From assembly GCF_900105685.1 (NCBI RefSeq), contig NZ_LT629781.1, positions 2,976,001 to 3,040,000 on the forward strand: a stretch of DNA of 64,000 bases, in the 5' to 3' direction. The notes under the pieces are model-generated. The model had not been told where the DNA came from and made no database searches. It worked only from the letters and a program-made list of their open reading frames with translations. The position numbers and the translations under genes were made by a program. Numbering within the stretch: the stretch's first letter is position 1; each line of letters starts with the position of its first letter. The stretch comes from Verrucomicrobium sp. GAS474 (GTDB lineage: Bacteria > Verrucomicrobiota > Verrucomicrobiia > Methylacidiphilales > GAS474). Positions 61,491 to 64,000 of this stretch are shown here, piece after piece.

Positions 61491-63179
61491 GTGACCTCTT
61501 TTCTCGACCGCCTCATCCCTCCCCGCCTGCGGCAGAACCCCGAACTGTACATCCAGGCCCGAACCCTCGTCGTCTTCAGCTTCAGCAACACGCTCTTCGC
61601 CCTTCCCTTCGTCTTCTTCTCCCTTCATTACGGGTACCCCGTCCAGGCCGTCCAAAGCATCGTCTTCGTCCTCTTCGCCTCGATCGGCACCCTGAGCCTC
61701 CAATGGTGGAGCGGCAACCTGCGCGTCCCCGTCCACTTCCTGTGCGGCCTCCAGGTCGCCGTCTCCGTCCTCACCGCCCTCCACATGGGCGGCATCCACA
61801 GCGCCTCGATCGCCTGGCTCGTCACCACTCCGGCCTTCGCCTCCCTGCTCCTCGGAAAATGGGCGGCCCGCCTTTGGGCCCTCATCGTCCTCACCCTGAT
61901 CCTCGGCCTCACCCTGCTCGACCTCCCGCATCCCTCCGATCTCCCCTCCCCGACCCACACCCTCCAAAGCCTCAACGCCAACAGCCTCCTCCATCTCGCC
62001 GTCTCCCTCAGCGTCGCCCTCTCCCTCCCCTTCATGCTCCGCCTCGGGGGTTCGAGGGAACGTCCCTCCCAGCTTCTCTCCGGGCAGCTTACCGCCGCCT
62101 GCCTCTTTGCCGTCTCGCTGAACGGCGGCACCCACAGCACCGCCCTCGTCCCCTGCCTCGCCAGCATCCCCCTCTATCTCCTCCTCCTCTGCCCCGACTG
62201 GGTCGCCGATCTCTGGAGCGCCTGCTGCGGCCTCGGCCTCCTCCTCTTCGGCCTCTTCGCCCTCCTCCATCCCCAGCTCCCGCCCCTCCAGCTCGCCTGG
62301 ATCGAAAGGGCCAGCGGTTCCCTCTACCTCAGCGGGATCCTTCTCTTCTCCCTCGTCGGCATCCTCTTCGAGATGCGCCGCCGGAAGGCCGTCGCCGAGA
62401 TGCAGCAGGCTCTCGCCGCCCTCCATGCCGCCCACAGCCAGCTCATCCGCCTCAACAGGGAAAAGGACGAATTCCTCAGCATCGTCACCCACGACCTGAA
62501 GAGTCCCCTCACCACCATCACCGGCTACACCGAGATCATCCTGGAAGAGATCGAGACCCACCCCGAGATCGCCCGGGAATGGTGCGGCCAGATCCTCGTT
62601 TCCTCGAAGCAGATGATGAACCTCATCACCAACCTGCTGAACACCCACTCGATCGAGTCGGGCCATGCCGACTTCCGCCTGGAGGAGGCCGACCTCCGCG
62701 AGATCGCGAACCGCGCCGTCGATTGCCACGCCCTGAGCGCACGGAGAAAGAACCTCGAACTGATCCGGGAAATCCCCCTCCTGCCCGCCCGCGTCCACAC
62801 CGACCCGCAGGCCGCCCATCACATCCTCGACAACCTCATCTCCAACGCCGTGAAGTACTCCCCGAAGGAGGCGTCGCCGATCCGCATCCGCGTCCGGGAG
62901 GAAGACGAGTGGTGCCTGACCGAAGTCTGCGATTCCGGCCCCGGCATCAGCCGGGAAGACCAGGCGCGGCTCTTCCAGAAATACACCCGCCTCTCCGCCC
63001 GGCCGACCAGCGGCGAATCGTCGACCGGGCTCGGCCTCTCCATCGCGAAGCGGATGACCGAAAAAATGGGGGGCACCCTCACCTTCGTGAGCACCCCCGG
63101 AGGCGGCTCGACCTTCACCCTCCGGCTCCCGAAAAAGGGATCCGAAGCCGCACGGAACGGAAACGGAATCGCCGTCTGA
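61491..63179 (+). CDS. Membrane sensor histidine kinase with multi-TM N-terminal region
   Basis: The 562-residue protein starts with GTG 61491. Residues about 25-295 hold roughly eight hydrophobic helices with short loops, a membrane-embedded sensor like those of 7TM- or MASE-type kinases. After a coiled coil (AVAEMQQALAALHAAHSQLI) the kinase core has the H-box LSIVTHDLKSPLTTITGY (His334), N box NLISNAVKYS, G1 DSGPGI, F box FQKYTRLS and G2 STGLGLSIAKRM. The C-terminus lacks a receiver domain. No regulator gene lies beside it; it is single, ending close to the tRNA-Leu gene. Confidence 0.93.
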   Translation: MTSFLDRLIPPRLRQNPELYIQARTLVVFSFSNTLFALPFVFFSLHYGYPVQAVQSIVFVLFASIGTLSLQWWSGNLRVPVHFLCGLQVAVSVLTALHMGGIHSASIAWLVTTPAFASLLLGKWAARLWALIVLTLILGLTLLDLPHPSDLPSPTHTLQSLNANSLLHLAVSLSVALSLPFMLRLGGSRERPSQLLSGQLTAACLFAVSLNGGTHSTALVPCLASIPLYLLLLCPDWVADLWSACCGLGLLLFGLFALLHPQLPPLQLAWIERASGSLYLSGILLFSLVGILFEMRRRKAVAEMQQALAALHAAHSQLIRLNREKDEFLSIVTHDLKSPLTTITGYTEIILEEIETHPEIAREWCGQILVSSKQMMNLITNLLNTHSIESGHADFRLEEADLREIANRAVDCHALSARRKNLELIREIPLLPARVHTDPQAAHHILDNLISNAVKYSPKEASPIRIRVREEDEWCLTEVCDSGPGISREDQARLFQKYTRLSARPTSGESSTGLGLSIAKRMTEKMGGTLTFVSTPGGGSTFTLRLPKKGSEAARNGNGIAV

Positions 63180-63259
63180 CGGATTAAAAAAGGGGGGGAA
63201 GCAGGGCCGGAAACGGGAAGGAAGGCTCGGGGGAACAGGGAAAAATCCCCCGAAAATGG

Positions 63260-63342
63260 TGCCGGCGGTCGGACTCGAACCGACACTTACTTGCGTAAAA
63301 CAGATTTTGAGTCTGTCGCGTCTGCCATTTCGCCACGCCGGC
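63260..63342 (-). tRNA. tRNA-Leu (anticodon CAA)
   Basis: On the minus strand the 83-base sequence starts GCCGGCG and ends CGCCGGC plus discriminator A. The anticodon arm is ACAGA-CTCAAAA-TCTGT, giving CAA, and the long variable arm (TTACGCAAGTAA) and T arm (TGTCGG-TTCGAGT-CCGAC) match a class II tRNA. CCA is not encoded. Confidence 0.96.
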
Positions 63343-63448
63343 AAAGGAGAGGGAAGGGCGACTGTATCGGTATGCTTCCCTCTTTCGAGGAAAAAATTGC
63401 TTTTATGAGAAACTAGACTATTAGTTAAACAAAGAGTCGATCCAATAC

Positions 63449-63470
63449 AATCCATGTGGATTCATATTAT
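63449..63470 (+). promoter_or_regulatory. Palindrome and -10-like element ahead of the RHH gene
   Basis: AATCCA-TG-TGGATT (63449-63462) is a perfect palindrome followed at once by TATTAT (63465-63470), one base off the -10 consensus. The surrounding 63343-63514 is AT-rich. Ribbon-helix-helix proteins commonly repress their own promoters through such palindromes. Confidence 0.45.
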
Positions 63471-63514
63471 TTGACTTTTAAAACCTCCCACGTGAACCTT
63501 TAGTTCCTTAACTG

Positions 63515-63844
63515 ATGAAGAAAGAAAAAGCAGGATTCTGGTGTCCCGGAGATGTCGATGACGGCATCCGCACGCTGGTCGAACAGGGCTCCTATCAAGA
63601 TCGTTCCAAGGCGATTGTCGGACTGCTCCGCAAATCGCTCGACGAAAAGAAGAACCTCCCCCGCGACCTTCAAAAGCGGGTCGACGCCCTCGCCTCCTAC
63701 CTTCAGCGTGATGCTGATGTGATTGTTCGTCAATGTGTTGAGGGCATTCTCGAAATGATCGACTCCGGCGAGCCGATGACCCCGCTCATCGTCGAGGAAG
63801 TCCGCCTCCGTCAGGAACGGACCCAAAAACCCGCCAATCGGTAG
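63515..63844 (+). CDS. Orphan ribbon-helix-helix (CopG/ParD-like) protein
   Basis: The 109-residue protein has an N-terminal ParD/CopG-like pattern, AGFWCPGDVDDGIRTLVEQG followed by SYQDRSKAIVGLLRKSL, with the typical G-x-Y-x-x-R-S-x-x-I turn and amphipathic helix. The remaining ~60 residues (DLQKRVDALASYLQRDADVI...) are helical and lie outside the RHH core; their role is unknown. No toxin gene lies next to it, as an antitoxin would require: after the stop there is a terminator and then the start of another gene. It is probably a DNA-binding repressor of itself. Confidence 0.8.
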   Translation: MKKEKAGFWCPGDVDDGIRTLVEQGSYQDRSKAIVGLLRKSLDEKKNLPRDLQKRVDALASYLQRDADVIVRQCVEGILEMIDSGEPMTPLIVEEVRLRQERTQKPANR

Positions 63845-63892
63845 AATAAATCACACGGGTAACTTTCGCTCCGATTTTTCCCCGATTTCAAG

Positions 63893-63930
63893 AAGGCCGT
63901 CTTGGGCATCCGACCAAGTCGGCCTTTTTG
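63893..63930 (+). terminator. Intrinsic terminator after the RHH gene
   Basis: The arms AAGGCCGTCTTGG (63893-63905) and CCAAGTCGGCCTT (63914-63926) pair over thirteen positions with one mismatch, followed by TTTG and then a T-rich stretch. It isolates the RHH gene as a single unit. Confidence 0.88.
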
Positions 63931-63979
63931 TTTATTTTCTTCCTTTTGTTTCGATCCGCTTTGCTAACGTTTGTTCCCT

Positions 63980-64000
63980 ATGCCGCTCCCCTCGCTTGAC
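63980..64000 (+). CDS. Possible gene start running off the right edge
   Basis: An ATG at 63980 follows the terminator by 50 bases and opens a frame (MPLPSLD) that continues beyond the window. It has the pyrimidine-rich leader common to genes here (TTTGTTCCCT). Seven codons are too few to name a product. Confidence 0.4.

Noticed and set aside
63379-63390. CCTCTTTCGAGG hairpin before the tRNA-Leu
   Set aside because: A four-base-pair stem without a U-tract on either strand is too weak for a terminator call.

Overview
The window is a GC-rich bacterial chromosome segment, densely coded on both strands, with two tRNA genes and no rRNA, CRISPR array, insertion sequence or prophage that I can see. 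The gene set (glycogen synthase, PhoH / 7TM-HD / YbeY / RecO in a row, Gfo/Idh/MocA plus sugar-phosphate isomerase operons, many PAS/GAF histidine kinases, few Shine-Dalgarno leaders) fits a free-living Gram-negative bacterium. My best guess is Verrucomicrobiota; this rests on remembered gene combinations and was not verified by any search.

Layout. 1-5000 (minus): a secreted repeat protein running off the left edge, a PAS / pseudo-kinase / REC protein, and a NarL-type response regulator with its sensor. 5000-8900: a release-factor-like rescue protein, a short FlgC-like rod protein, a pyrroline-5-carboxylate reductase with an unusual AT-rich tail carrying two ribbon-helix-helix-like repeats, then divergent aroK and aroC. 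8900-13200: a GAF hybrid kinase and the hom-thrC operon. 13300-15650: a PNPOx-like flavoprotein, tRNA-Glu and glgA. 15785-19352: phoH, a 7TM-HD phosphodiesterase, ybeY and recO, tightly packed. 19500-26450: a chemoreceptor, an acyl-activating enzyme, rph, and a response regulator / CheC / kinase cassette. 26550-35466: a giant indolepyruvate ferredoxin oxidoreductase, then a 617-residue protein of unknown family next to a UvrD/AddA-type helicase-nuclease. 35488-40487: an AraC regulator divergent from a four-gene carbohydrate operon.

40567-46153: a Ni/Co exporter overlapping a chemoreceptor, phosphofructokinase, and a glutaminase-STAS-cyclic-nucleotide-binding fusion. 46505-51092: asd, mutT and a transaldolase on minus, then a GH1 glycosidase and an MBL hydrolase on plus. 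51128-58242: a signalling cluster (kinase, REC plus degenerate HD-GYP, REC-HDOD, and a divergent hybrid kinase). 58491-63342: desaturase, DMT transporter, beta-carbonic anhydrase, a membrane kinase and tRNA-Leu. 63515-63844: an orphan ribbon-helix-helix protein behind a palindrome. The last 21 bases may start a further gene.

Metabolically, the window holds asd, hom and thrC for threonine (homoserine kinase is absent), aroK and aroC for chorismate, and proC for proline. Signal transduction is its dominant theme: seven kinase-like proteins, five response-regulator or REC-output proteins, two chemoreceptors and one CheC. The most unusual items are the ProC tail fusion, the 617-residue protein paired with the helicase-nuclease, the two degenerate signalling enzymes, and the glutaminase triple fusion.
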